DNA of 64,000 nt, from NCBI GenBank assembly GCA_037367405.1, contig JAZKJV010009631.1, positions 248,001-312,000 of the forward strand. Reading direction: 5' to 3'. How positions within the stretch are numbered: the stretch's first letter is position 1; each line of letters starts with the position of its first letter. Position numbers and translations under genes: made by a program. This DNA is from Ottelia alismoides. Lineage: Eukaryota; Streptophyta; Magnoliopsida; Alismatales; Hydrocharitaceae. Shown one piece after another: positions 23,131-34,499 of the stretch. The notes beneath the pieces were generated by a model. That model made no database searches. It was given only the letters and a program-made list of their open reading frames with translations, and was not told the DNA's origin.

Positions 23131-25665
23131 ATGATGGGAAGGAGATCTCTTAGGCCGTCTATGGCGGCACCGCTATCCAGCACTCCTCCATATTCATCTA
23201 GGACAACCTCGGGGAGTCCAGACCCACTCTCCGAGCTTGAGTTCACTTCCACCATGTTCCCCCTCAACCACCCTTCTTCATCTGTCAGTCCAAGAATGTC
23301 AGAGTTTAGTGCAGCACAGAGCTCAGATCATTTGACGACACCTGAGATGGGTTATTTTGCCTTTGCAGAGACCCAAGACATGGACGGTAGAGAGGAACAC
23401 CCAGATGAGCAGAGACCACCACCATTCTTATATGATCAGGCTGCCATCAACAACTCACTATTAGCCTCCCTGGAGACCATGCAGAGACATATCAGAGACC
23501 AGGGAGTATTCATGGGTGACCTCATGAGGGAGATAGCGCAGATGCGAGAAGGAAGAGATGACAGACCTGGGGGTGGTGGAGGAGACATACCAGACATAGA
23601 TGAAGGAGGAGAACCTAACCAGGAGAGGCCGTCGCCGATGACCATGAGGCAGTTGCACAATCCAGTCGCGACCCTCACTCACCGATGGATTCAGCTTCCA
23701 CCCATTGTTGGGAACTTTAAGCTTCGCCCGCAGACTATCCAGTTGTTGCCCAAGTTTCATGGGCTAGCCACCGAGGAACCTCATCTCCATCTGCAGGAGT
23801 TTGAGATGATTTGCAGCACCATCCACGACAGACGGGTGGACGAGGACACAATCAAGATGATTGCCTTCCCATTCTCATTGGCTGACAGAGCAGCCTACTG
23901 GCTGAAGCATCTTGGGAGGTACATCACATCAGGGCCACAGTTCCAGACCGAGTACTTGAACAAGTACTATCTACTCGGTCGGACCAAAGCAGCACGAGCT
24001 ATGATCATCAACTTCACCATGGTCCTGAATGAGCAATTCCATGAGGCTTGGGACTGATTCCGAGAGCTCATTGACCGGTGTCCACATCATGACATATCCA
24101 AGCCCAATATGGTTCAGAGTTTCTTCTATGGGCTTACACCAGAACTGCAGGGGCTTGTCAATGCCTCTTGTGGTGGATCTTACTTCTCCAAGGGAGAAGA
24201 CGCAGTTTGGGAGATCTATGAGAGTATGGCAGAGAATTCCACAGTCATGGCCCAAGCCCGCGTCTATACACAACCGAAGCTTCCACCACAGGAAGTTGGA
24301 TATCAGACGATAGCACGCATCGATGCCAGTACACACACTCCATCAGCGGCCGCAGCTCAGGCTAAATCCACCGCTGCTGACATGGGGATCATTTCTGAGA
24401 AGCTGGACCGCATCGAGATTCTTGAGAAGAAGCAGAGTCAGGTGCTGGCCCAGATGGACCAGTTGACGAAGACCATGAGTGACCTGAAGACACAGATCTT
24501 GTGTACTCAGGAAGCGTAGACGTTCGCGCAGCCCCCCAGGTCTCGGGCCGATCCCAGCAGTAGCAGCTCCACCCAGCCCTCTGCCACGTACCGTCAGGTC
24601 CATCATATCCAGGCAAAGTCGGTCTAGCAGCTACAACACTACTCACTTCCACCACCATCTCAGGACACTCAGATGGTGGTCTATCAGCCGGATCAGCCAC
24701 TGGCAGTTCTTCCACCACCCCCCGTTGAGCAGGAACCATTGATGGAAGTCAACGGGATTTGGTACGACCGGTACCCACAGCAGCTCGGGATTCGTCGCGA
24801 TCATCCCGGATTCCGTTGGACCACTGGTGGCACCTTATCCCAGGAGCAGTCTCCAGCTCAGGGCCATCAGAATAGCCAGCAGCAGCCCCAGTATGCCCAC
24901 CAGCAGTATCAGCAGGGTCCTCGTCCCGTCTATCAGGGACAACAGTGGAGGCAGCGTCAGCAGCCTCACCAGACATACTCTCATCCTCCCCACTACCAAC
25001 AACATCCTCATTTCTAGCAGGGGAACACTTCCAGTTCTCAGGCACCTGCCTTTGAGAACCCAGCTCTAGATGACCTCGCCCGCTTGATTTCTGACTAGCA
25101 GGCATCCTTCCAGCGGGAAATGGATGAGTTCCGACAAGAGATGAGGGATATCATCAAGGGCAAGGCCTCCATACCTGCACAGACCGAGCATAACCCGAAC
25201 AACCTGAAGAGGAAGTCTGAGCAGGTACAGTTTACAGAGGATACCTCTCCTAGTGATTATTTGAGTGACATGTCTTCTTTATATGATGCTGATTTTGTGA
25301 CTACTAGGAGCAGTAGGATGCCAGCCGGCAGTGCCTCATCTCAGCGACAACAGCATGAGGAACCATGAGCGCCAGATGAGCAGAGTAGCGGTGCTGATGC
25401 CGCTGATGATGTTGAGGATGGTGATGCTGATGCCACCAATGATGGAGATCCAGATGACAGTGCTGAGGCCATCGTGATACCTGATGTAGACAGTGGTGCT
25501 GAAGCCACCATTTTTGATGCAAAGCTAGAGCGCGGTGTTGATGCCGCGAAGTCAGATGCCGTTGGTGGTACTGAGGCCATCACTTCTACTTTTATTGAGC
25601 TCCCACATGTTGTTTTGCCACCTTTTGTATCTCAGGACTGTGGTAACAAAAAGAACAAAAAATGA
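23131..25665 (+). pseudogene. gag of element F (stops present)
   Basis: Codes for the capsid-forming Gag. ATG at 23131; one frame runs to the TGA at 25663. Residues about 190-420 form the Athila-type Gag core: LPKFHG, EPHLHLQEFEMICSTI, IKMIAFPFSLADRAAYWL, then after the first stop CPHHD..QSFFYGL and NASCGGSYF. Next come a coiled-coil-like KLDRIEILEKKQSQVLAQMDQL segment, a Gln/Pro-rich part (24673-25015) and an acidic Asp/Ala-rich tail (25380-25660). Premature stops stand at 24055, 24517, 24625, 25015, 25096 and 25366; each fits one C-to-T change in CGA or CAG. I see no CCHC zinc knuckle. The TGA at 25663 overlaps the ATG that opens the next frame. Confidence 0.9.
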
Positions 25666-27236
25666 ATAAAGGAAAGGTTTCTGAATCCACTTCAGGTCCA
25701 TATGTGTTTCATGATGATCATTGTATGGATTCTATTCCTTCACAGGCACATGAACCTCTTCCTAGTCCTCCATATGAGGAGTCCCCTTCAATCCCCTTCC
25801 CTCAGGCACTCCGCTTGGCGAAGGAGAATAAAAGAGAAAATCCCCAAAAGACTCAATAGGTAGAGTTCAGCAACCAGATGATTGATAGATTTCAGATCCA
25901 GCTGACTCTACAAGAAGCACTTGAGCACCTCCCCCTCTTCCAAAAGAGCTTGAGAGAGAAGACTACAATCCGCATGAAGAGGAGGAACCACAGAGATCAG
26001 ATCCATGTGCTCACCCATTCTACTTGTTGCACCATTCATAACTGATTGCCAGCCAAGAGACCTGATGCAGGAGCTCCCTATGTCAGATGCGAGACTAAGG
26101 AGCAGCGGTTCGATCGTACTCTATTAGACAGCAGATCTTCTATCAACCTTCTTCTGGCAGCCTTACTCGACCGATTCGAGTTTGGTCCTCTTCTTCGGAG
26201 CAGGGCAGTCCTTCAGTTTGCTGATAGGTTGACTAAGAGGCCGAAGGGGTTGTTGAGAGACGTGGTCGTTACCATTCAGGGCCTGAATATCCCCATGGAC
26301 TTTGTTGTTTTGGACATGGAGATCCATGGGTCGGTAACCGATGCCCCCATCATACTTGGACGCCCATTCTTGGCCACTGCCAAGGTGGTGACCGATCATG
26401 ATAGTGGGAAGGTGTGCTTTCACGTAGAGGGCGAAAGTATACAAATAGAGACGATCGAGGAGACCAGAGCGAGAGAATCTGCATGCTCGGAGTAGTCCAA
26501 TGATACCACGCAGATGACAGAGGACGAGCGAGACATCCACCAGGAGTGTGATTTTGTGATGACATATGATGAATCCATTTGGACAGATCTAGTATCACAG
26601 ACCCTCGCCTTGCCTGCAGATTCACTCTATTTACACCTGATGGCAGTTGAGAGCGTGGAAAGCACACCCCTAGACGAGGATACCTTTGAGGCTGACAGTT
26701 GTGGGACGAGTGGTGATGCAGAGTTTCAATCCTATTCTTCTAGTTCAGATCCCTCAGATTCAGACATTGATTGGGATGATTTTGATGACTATTTGCCGTG
26801 TCTGATTTGTTCTAAGTCGACAGCTAGGATGAAGTGCGAGCCAGTACAGTTCATAGATGATTCAGCAGTGTTCCCTTCGTCAGATTCTCATGCACAGCGA
26901 GAGTTCTCACATGTAGACCTGGTAGCTTTCACACAGACATATCAGAAGCCAGAACTGCCACCTCCTAGTTGTCCAGAATTAAAGCCTTTGCCGCAGTCGC
27001 TGAAGTATAGATTCCTTGTGGGTGAGCCAGATATGCACCCAGTCATTATCTCAGCAGGTTTGACTGGAGAGCAAGAATCTCGTCTAATGGAGGTTCTTGA
27101 AAGAAATAGCAAGGTGATAGGATGGAGTATAGATGATCTCCAGGGGATTAGTCCGGCTTTGTGCTCCCACCACATCTATCTTGAGGAGGACGCTAGGCCA
27201 TCGTGTGAGTTCCAACGACGGCTGAACCCGAATCCT
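25662..27236 (+). pseudogene. Protease and linker of element F pol (relic)
   Basis: The frame is shifted by one relative to gag and begins at the ATG overlapping the gag stop. After an acidic/Pro-rich stretch and stops at 25857 and 26043, the aspartic protease spans about 26046-26450. The active site reads DSR (26127-26135) instead of the usual DSG, followed by SSINLL, then MDFVVLDMEIHG and APIILGRPFLATAKVV. A stop at 26493 precedes an acidic linker (26514-27140, many Asp, Ser and Glu) that ends in a segment near 27050-27180 (TGEQESRLMEVLERN, IGWSIDDLQGISP) typical of the lead-in to RT. The protease would cut the polyprotein; with the active-site Gly lost it is probably inactive. Confidence 0.88.
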
Positions 27237-28110
27237 TGAGATGTTGTCATGAAAGAAATCTTGAAGTGGTGAAGCGCCGATTTTATCTACCCCATCTCCG
27301 ACTCCAATTGGGTTAGTCCATTACATGTGGTACCCAAGAAGACGGGTATCACTACAGTTGTGAGTGAGTCTGAAGAGGAGATAGCTACCCGGGTACCCAC
27401 TTCTTGAAGGGTCTATGTGGACTACAAACGATTGAATCAGGCCACCAAGAAGGATTATTTCCGACTGCCATTCATTGATCAGATTATCGAGAGGCTAGCT
27501 GGGAAAAGTCACTATTGTTTTCTTGACGGGTACTCCGGTTACAATCAAGTGGCCATTGCACCCGAAGACCAAGAGAAAACGACGTTCACCTGTCCGTTTG
27601 GGACTTATGCTTTCAAACGGATGCACTTTGGTTTATGTAACGCCCTCGCAACATTCCAAAGGTGCATGTTGTCCATTTTCTCGAACATGGTGGGTGATAG
27701 TTTAGAGGTCTTCATGGATGACTTCTCGATCTATGGTGACGGGTTTGATGCTTGTCTTGACTGCCTAGACCGTGTGCTTCAGCATTGCATAGAGGTAAAC
27801 CTTATCTTGTCTTGGGAGAAGAGTCACTTCAGGTGACTCAAGGGACGGTTCTTGGTCATATCATCTCTGACAGGGGCATGGAGGTCGATCCGGCCAAGGT
27901 GGATATCATTAGAAAACTCAATCCACCATCTAATCTGCGTCAATTGCGGTCTTTTTCGGGGCATGTCGGTTTCTACCAATGGTTCATTCAGGACTTCAGT
28001 CGTATTGCCCGACCGCTCACTGATTTGCTGACGAAAGACACCAAGTTCATTGTAGATGATAAGTGTCTTGCGTCCTTTGAGACTCTCAAGAATATGGTCG
28101 TCACGGCTCC
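27237..28110 (+). pseudogene. Reverse transcriptase of element F (relic)
   Basis: RNA-dependent DNA polymerase, palm and fingers. Seen are VDYKRLNQAT and PFIDQIIERLAG, FLDGYSGYNQV with the first catalytic Asp, TFTCPFGTYAFKRMHFGLCNA, the active site FMDD (27711-27722), and the thumb with [20 protein letters not shown]. Stops stand at 27237, 27270 and 27405. A single-base deletion near 27833 moves the frame; downstream coding continues in the frame of 27785-28588 ([12 protein letters not shown]). The catalytic residues themselves are intact. Confidence 0.92.
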
Positions 28111-28600
28111 TGTCCTTCAGCCACCCAATTGGTCTCTCCCATTAGAGATCATGACGGATGCTTCTGATTTTGCCGTAGGGGCTATGCTTGGACTGAGGAG
28201 GGATGGATTGTTGTATGCCATTCACTACGCCAGCCGGACTTTGGATGCCGCTCAACGGAATTATACTGTGACAGAGAAGGAGATGTTGGTCGTAGTCTTT
28301 TCTTTGGATATGTATCGATCATATATTCTCGGATCTAGAGTGACTATCTTTACTGATCACACCGCCATCCGGTACCTCATGGCCAAGAAGGATGCCAAAG
28401 CTCACCTTACCATATGGATCCTTCTACTCCAGGAGTTTGACATTGAGATTAAGGATAAGCCTAGAGTTAAGAATGTGGTGGCAGATCACCTCTCCCGCTT
28501 GGAGAACCTTGAGGAATCTGAGCCCAGCGCACCTATTACAGAGACATTTCCAGATGAGACGATCCTGGCTATCGCCTCTCTCCCATAGTACGTCGACATT
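28111..28600 (+). pseudogene. RNase H of element F (relic)
   Basis: Continuous with RT in the same frame. Motifs are [18 protein letters not shown] with the first catalytic Asp, [21 protein letters not shown] with the catalytic Glu, [11 protein letters not shown] with the next Asp, and [15 protein letters not shown] with the last. All four acidic positions are visible. The tether toward integrase carries a TAG at 28586, where related elements have a Trp, in keeping with a G-to-A change of TGG. Confidence 0.92.
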
Positions 28601-29322
28601 GTGAACTATCTTGTTGCCAAGACGGTTCCACAAGGTTGGCCCAGGCAGAAACTTGAGACCTTCCTGGCGAATGCCAAGTTTTACCATTGGGAGGATCCAG
28701 TCCTTTATCATGAAGGAGGGGATAGCATCTGGAGGAGGAGCATTCCTCAAGAAGAGCATCATAGCATCCTCACCTACTGCCACAAGCTTGAGGCAAGAGG
28801 ACATCATTCTGGGAGACGGACAGCACAGAAGTTGCTCCAATCCGGCCTTTGGTGGCCCGCTCTCTTCAAGGATTCAGATGAATTCGTGAAGAGATGTACT
28901 GACTGTCAGAAGATGGGTACTTATGGATAGAGAGACGTGATGCCCAAGCAGCCCATTCACTTTTGTGAGTTTTTGACGCATGGGGTATTGATTTCATGGG
29001 CCCATTTCCTAAGAGTCAGGGGTTTGAGTACATTTTGCTCGCTGTGGATTATGTGAGCCGTTGGGTTGAGGCCATCCCCGCCCGAGCCGCAGATGCTAAG
29101 ACCGTGTGGCGCTTTTTGAGGAAAAATATCATTTCACGGTTCGGGGTACCTAGAGTTCTGATTTCAGATGGGGGGTCTCACTTTATCAATGACAAGGTTA
29201 GGGCCCTTGCAGACGAGTTCGTCATTGACCATCGTGTTGCCACGTCGTATCACCCTCAGACTAATGATCTTGCTGAAGTATCGAACAGGGAGATCAAGAC
29301 TATCTTACAGAAGGTTGTCCGC
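28601..29322 (+). pseudogene. Integrase N-terminal part and core, element F (interrupted)
   Basis: Zinc-binding HHCC region at about 28745-28915 (HKLEARGHHSG, WWPALF, CTDCQKMG). A TAG at 28928 and loss of one T in a T-run near 28974 shift the frame. The catalytic core follows in the frame of 28996-29325: [11 protein letters not shown] (first Asp), LISDGGSHF (second Asp) and AEVSNREIK (Glu, 35 residues on), so the D,D-35-E triad is intact. The PQTNG motif reads PQTND. The gene is cut at TCCGC by inverted solo LTR G and continues at 33198. Confidence 0.93.
29318..29322. repeat. Target site duplication, left of G (TCCGC)
   Basis: An exact match to 33198-33202. Confidence 0.95.
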
Positions 29323-32300
29323 TGATTTAGCCAAAATTCACGTGGTCTAAAAGTGGTGTCTCACACAAGGCGGAGACAACCGTCGCTGTGACGACTCACA
29401 ATGAACTCTGAACTAAAATCAACAATTAACCCACACTAAAGATCAACAAATTAGAACTGATGTGGAGTTAAAATTTATTTTTAACTCTGCACAAATGGTG
29501 TATAGTGTCAAGTATGCAGAGAGTTCGAACACAGGGAGCAAGCATGATAGTTCAAGCAAATGTGCTCAAGTGTGTGTGTGTGATGTGTCTACACTAGGCA
29601 ATCAAGCAAAGGGATTTTTGTGGGTTTTTAATTTTTTTTATTTTAAATTTAATTTTTAATTTTGTATTTTGATTTTTAATTTTCTGATTTTTATAATTTT
29701 ATATTTTATATTTTTTTTCTTTTTCAATATTGGAATATGAAAACAATGTAATAAAAGGCAAGGTAAAACATTTATAAAAAGGTGCAAAAATAACCAAAAA
29801 TTCAGAAATTAAATGTTTTTAGCATTTTTATGATTTTTTACTGTTTTTGTGATTTTTGGGAGTTTTTCAAGGTGTTTTTGATATTTTCAAATACTGAAAT
29901 AAAGGAAAACAGTGGAAATAATGCTGGCTGTGAATAAAATGCAAGTTAAATTTAACAAACAGCAACCAAAAATTTTCACACTATTTTTCCAATAAAAAGG
30001 ACAAAACAAAGAACAAACAGGAACTGAGTTTGCTATTTTTGGATTTTTCTACTATTTTATATATTTTTTTGAAGTTTTGGATTGTTTTTTAAATTTTTAC
30101 TGTTTTTCTTTTGAGATTTTTAATGATTTTTGGACTTACACTAAAATAGGATGAAATAGACACTAGGTAATTTTTTTGGAATTTTTGGAGAGGTTTTAAT
30201 ATTTTTTTGGTATTTTCTAAGCTAGACAGTTCACAAAATAAATGTTTTTGATTTTTAATAAATATGAAAATAAAGTAAAATCAAAAACTAAAATGATGGC
30301 GTGAAAGTTCAAGTTAACAGGAGCTTAACCCTAATTTTGTGGAATTTTTGGGCTTGAAATGATCATTCAAATAAATACAACAAGCATCCAAACATTAAAT
30401 AGGCCTGGCAGGGGCATAAATGCAATTTACAAAACATCCAGGGGCATACACGCTATTTTCCACAAAATATTGAACGGGATATTTAATTTCTAGCACCAAA
30501 ATGCAATTACAAAAGCCGCCTGGGCACGCTAGCAATTTTCCCACCTGGGCGCGTGACTTGCACGCGCCTGGCGAGGACTAAAATGTAATATCACGAAACC
30601 ATAGGGGCCTACTTGCAAAATATCCAAAAAGTTTACACGTGCTGCGAGAGTTTTAGGACTGAAATGAAATACATAAATGACCGAGGGTATCCTTGCAAAA
30701 TGCCCACCCCTTACGTGTACAGGTCACGTGAGGTGACGTGGCGAAGGACCTAGATGCAAATAAACAAAGTTTGGGGGTCTTTGTGCAAATATTACAAAAT
30801 TTTTACACTACAGACAAAAGTTTAAGTACTAAATAATAAATACAAAATGTGCGAGGGTTGGGATGCAAAATACCCTCGCTGGGACGATCCGGTGACGACG
30901 CGTGGCGCGAATCCAACGGCTGGCGGCGGGGCGCAATCCAGCGGCGGGGAACGAGCCACTTATCCACGTGGCAGCATGGGGGCGTCCGATGACGGTTCGC
31001 ATCGATGTCTGAGATTAGATCTCAAAAAGAGATCCGACGGTGGCTGGGCGTGGAGGATCGGACGGTCGATGCGCCATCTGGAGCTCCACCTTGATCCAAC
31101 GGTGGCGAAGCCCGGAGCAAGAACAACGACGAACTCCGGCGAGCCGAGGTTCTCCGAGGTCAAGCTCCGTCTCCGGCGAGCTGCTTGGCTTCAAAAGCGG
31201 GCTGGAGCTTCCTGGGGTCGTCCTCTATCTCCTGGGGGCACCAAAAGTGCACGGCGTTGGCCGTGCCGCTCGCAAGTGATCGGCGGAGCTGGAGAGCTCG
31301 ACTGAGCTCCGGCGAGCTTCAAAAACGCGCCCAGGCGCGAGTCAACGTTCTTTGGCCCTGCAAAAAGCGTTAGAAGGTCCAGGGCAAAGTGCCTGGACCT
31401 GGGGTGGACCTAATCGATGCGCGAAGGGAGGTGACGATAGGTGGCCGGAGTTGCGCTCCGGCGAGGATGAGCGATTTGGCGAAGGAGTGAGCGAAACTCA
31501 AAATTTCTTTAGGGTTTTCGAAGCTAAGGCTAAGATTAAGCTAATGGGCTAGATAAAAAGGCAGGGCGAGCCCTCAATGGCCGGAGCCAGAGGGAAGAAA
31601 GGTACCTCGACGCCGGCTGTTGGCGGAGGTGGTGGAGGCTCCCTCGACTTCGAACACCTTGGCTGAGGAGCTGGCGATGGAGCTGTCACCTCCAGGGAGC
31701 TCTGGAGCACGAGGGTGGCGCTGAAGGGTGGACCAAGGGGACTCGAATTCAAAAGGAAAGAAGGGGGGTCGGTTTTAAGTGGGTTGACCCAAGGTGACAG
31801 GGGTCCAATGACCAAGAGGTCTGGAGCACCTCATTGATGCATAGCCCGATGTAAACACTCGGCGGGCAAGATGGATCTACAGGGAAGATTTTTGCAGATG
31901 GAAGTGGCATGAGATTGTGCAAGACTTGGCTGGGAAAAAGCCAAGAAAAAGCTCAAAAACCAAGCCTGACAGGTCTACAGGGGGTAGGTCAGACTGTTGA
32001 CCTAGGTCAACAGTCCTGACCTCCTGGTTGGTCCACGTGGACCAACCAGGAAAAACCCTGGAAAAACATGTTATTAATTCAATTTAAAGTACTAAATGGC
32101 CGAATTAATTAAAAGTTATAAAATAAAAAATGCTCAAAATTTTATGTAGTATTTTATTCTGATTTTTATTTATTTTTATGAGATTTATTTTTACAAGTTG
32201 CCTTTTTAACCTTATATAGGTATAATACCTATGTAGTTTAGACTTTTATTTTTATTTTGGTATTTTTAATATTATTATTTTTGTTTATGATTTTATAAAA

Positions 32301-33197
32301 TTATGAAATACTTTTATATACACATATATATTTTTATTTTAATTTTCTGATATATTTTATACACTTAATAAAATGAGAGTGTTATTTGTATAGGTATAGA
32401 TACATGTATTATACCTATGTGTTATACAAGTATTTTGATTTGTATTTTATTTATGTTTTTATTCTGATTTAAATGCACATAATTATTATAAGTAATATTT
32501 ACAACATTATAAAAAAATGAATAAATAATGAATAAAGAATAAATTGAATATTTTATTCAGTAGAAGTATACAATAGGGGTCCAAAACTCAACTTTCAAAT
32601 CGTAGCTCCGCCAAATGCGAAACCACCGCCATTGGGTAGATTATTTTATTCTATATATAATTAAAGGTGAGTTTGCTACATTTGAAGTTGTCAGTTGTGA
32701 GATATGGGTCTGGGAAGTTGGGATTTTGGATTCTTATTCAGACCATAACTTTTTATCTGTACATTATTTTTCAGTGAAATCAATTTTGTATTTTTTCTTT
32801 ATTAAATTATCTACAACTTTCATGTACAAAGTTTCTTTATTTGATGTATAAAAAGTGGAACCAAAAGTAGGTCCCAAAATGAATAAAGAATGAATAGAAG
32901 GTATAGGTATTTTATCTGTGTTTTTGACCTTATCTCCCCCTACTTTATTCCTTGTCGACCTATTCATCAAGATGCCTAGGTCTCGGGGGTTTTGGGTCAT
33001 AAAATATTTACAATATTTTATTCTTTTTCTTTTCTTTATTTATTCTATAATTTTGGCCTTAATTACAGTAATTTATGCACTAGATAGATGCACATGCATG
33101 GATGCTAAGATGCTCTATTTAAGGGTATTTACAGGCATTTTCTAGGGTTTTTGATGCCAAAATGATAGAATAAAGATGATGAAATGTGGATTCATCA
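29323..33197 (-). mobile_element. G: inverted solo LTR inside the F integrase
   Basis: 3875 bp. On the minus strand it begins TGATGAATCC at 33197 and ends AAATCA at 29323. It shows the same plan as the F LTR: CTTGTCGACC and AGATAAGG landmarks near 32930-32955, a GC-rich centre (about 30530-31800) and an A/T-rich end (29600-30300). The exact target duplication and missing internal region make it a solo LTR. Frames at 30847-31305 and others in the GC-rich part have no recognised domain. Confidence 0.94.
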
Positions 33198-33202
33198 TCC
33201 GC
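33198..33202. repeat. Target site duplication, right of G (TCCGC)
   Basis: An exact match to 29318-29322. Confidence 0.95.
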
Positions 33203-33745
33203 CCAGACCGAAAGGATCGGTTACAACTTTTGGACTCGGTCTTGTGGGCCTATCGGACTTCCTTTAAAACTCCATTAGGGACATCTCCCTTTCGTCTCGC
33301 TTATGGCAAGCCGTGCCATCTACCACTGGAGATCAAGCACAAGTCACTATGGGCAGTCACTGAGTTATTATTGGATCATGAGAGTATAGGAGAACAGAGG
33401 AAAGCAGAGTTGGCAGCCCTGGAGGAGTCGAGAGATACATCCTTTTCTAGCAGCCTACAGTAAAAGGAAAAAGTAAAGACATGGCACGATTCCCATATCA
33501 GCCATAAACGGTTTGAGCCCAATCAGCGCATATGGTTGTTTGATTCCAGGCTGAAATTATTTCCAGGGAAATTGCAGAATAAATGGAAAGGTCCGTATGT
33601 GGTCAGGAAGGTACATGTCAATGGTAGTATTGATATATCTGAGCTGTCATCTTCATCTACCTTTCGTGTTAACGGTCAGCGCCTGAAGCTATATCTAAAT
33701 CATGATCCGCCGATCGTTGACGTTGCCCCCATTCTTCTGGTATGA
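33203..33745 (+). pseudogene. Integrase C-terminal part, element F
   Basis: Reads on in phase from 29322. It contains DSVLWAYRTSFKTPLG, FRLAYGKPCHLPLEI, a short Glu-rich helix region, a stop (TAA at 33464), then TWHDSHISHKRF and the GPY-type module with FPGKLQNKWKGPYVV, ending at TGA 33743. This C-terminal domain binds DNA. No chromodomain and no further frame that could be an envelope-like protein follows. Confidence 0.92.
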
Positions 33746-33883
33746 GATGTACTCTTTGACTCATATCATTTGCATATCATACATGGTGATCACTTCCATC
33801 TTCCACTGTATAGATCCATCTATCCATATCATTCTTTCATTCTTGCGTTATGTCTACTACCCCGACTTCATCTTTTGATTTTG

Positions 33884-34372
33884 CTATACTTAGGACGCAC
33901 CTTGTCCTAAGTTTACAAGGGTACACACACTGAGCTGTGATCTATTCTTTTCTTCTTTTCTTCTTTTCCTTTTCTATCTTCTTTTTGTATCAAAAAGGTG
34001 TCGCCCCTTGTAGACAGTTTTCTATACTTGGGACGCACTTTGTCTTAAGCATAGGGGGTGTGCACCCTGAGTTTCTTTATTTTTTGATCCTCTCCATTGT
34101 CTCCTCTTCTTGTCTATACTTAGGGATATCTTACCCTAAGTATAGGGGGAGAAAATCAGAGTACGATCTGTTCATTCCCACCCTTGACCCTCCCTGCTTT
34201 GTGTACAGTCTGCTATACGTAGGATTATTTGATCCTAAGTATGGGGGGACGGACAACTTCTCATTCGTTCATTCATTTATTTATTCTTTAGACTTGCCTA
34301 TACTTAGTACGAGTTATGTCTTCTCTTTTCTCTCCGATCTATGAGTACATTACTCAAGCTAAGTATAGGGGG
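33884..34372 (+). repeat. Stem-loop array of element F (5 units)
   Basis: Five inverted repeats on the plan CTATACTTAGG, loop, CCTAAGTATAGGGGG: 33884-33918, 34022-34058, 34114-34149, 34213-34248 and 34297-34372. The arms differ from unit to unit while pairing is mostly kept (for example TTAGGAC with GTCCTAA, TAGGATT with GATCCTA). The last unit has a long loop. Confidence 0.88.
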
Positions 34373-34499
34373 TCGTATATACTCCGTATATACTTTAGCC
34401 ATAACTCGTATTTCCGTATTTTCTTAGTAAGATGGCTAATAATTCTTTAAAATTCATAAAAAGATGTTGATTATTCCTCAAATTCTTGTTGTACTTACT

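Noticed and set aside
30847..31305. A 152-codon frame in solo LTR G
   Set aside because: It lies in a GC-rich LTR core, reads antisense to G, and has no recognised domain.
33884..34372. CRISPR-like array
   Set aside because: The repeats are short variable inverted repeats with unequal spacing in a plant retroelement; no direct repeats of CRISPR type and no cas genes.
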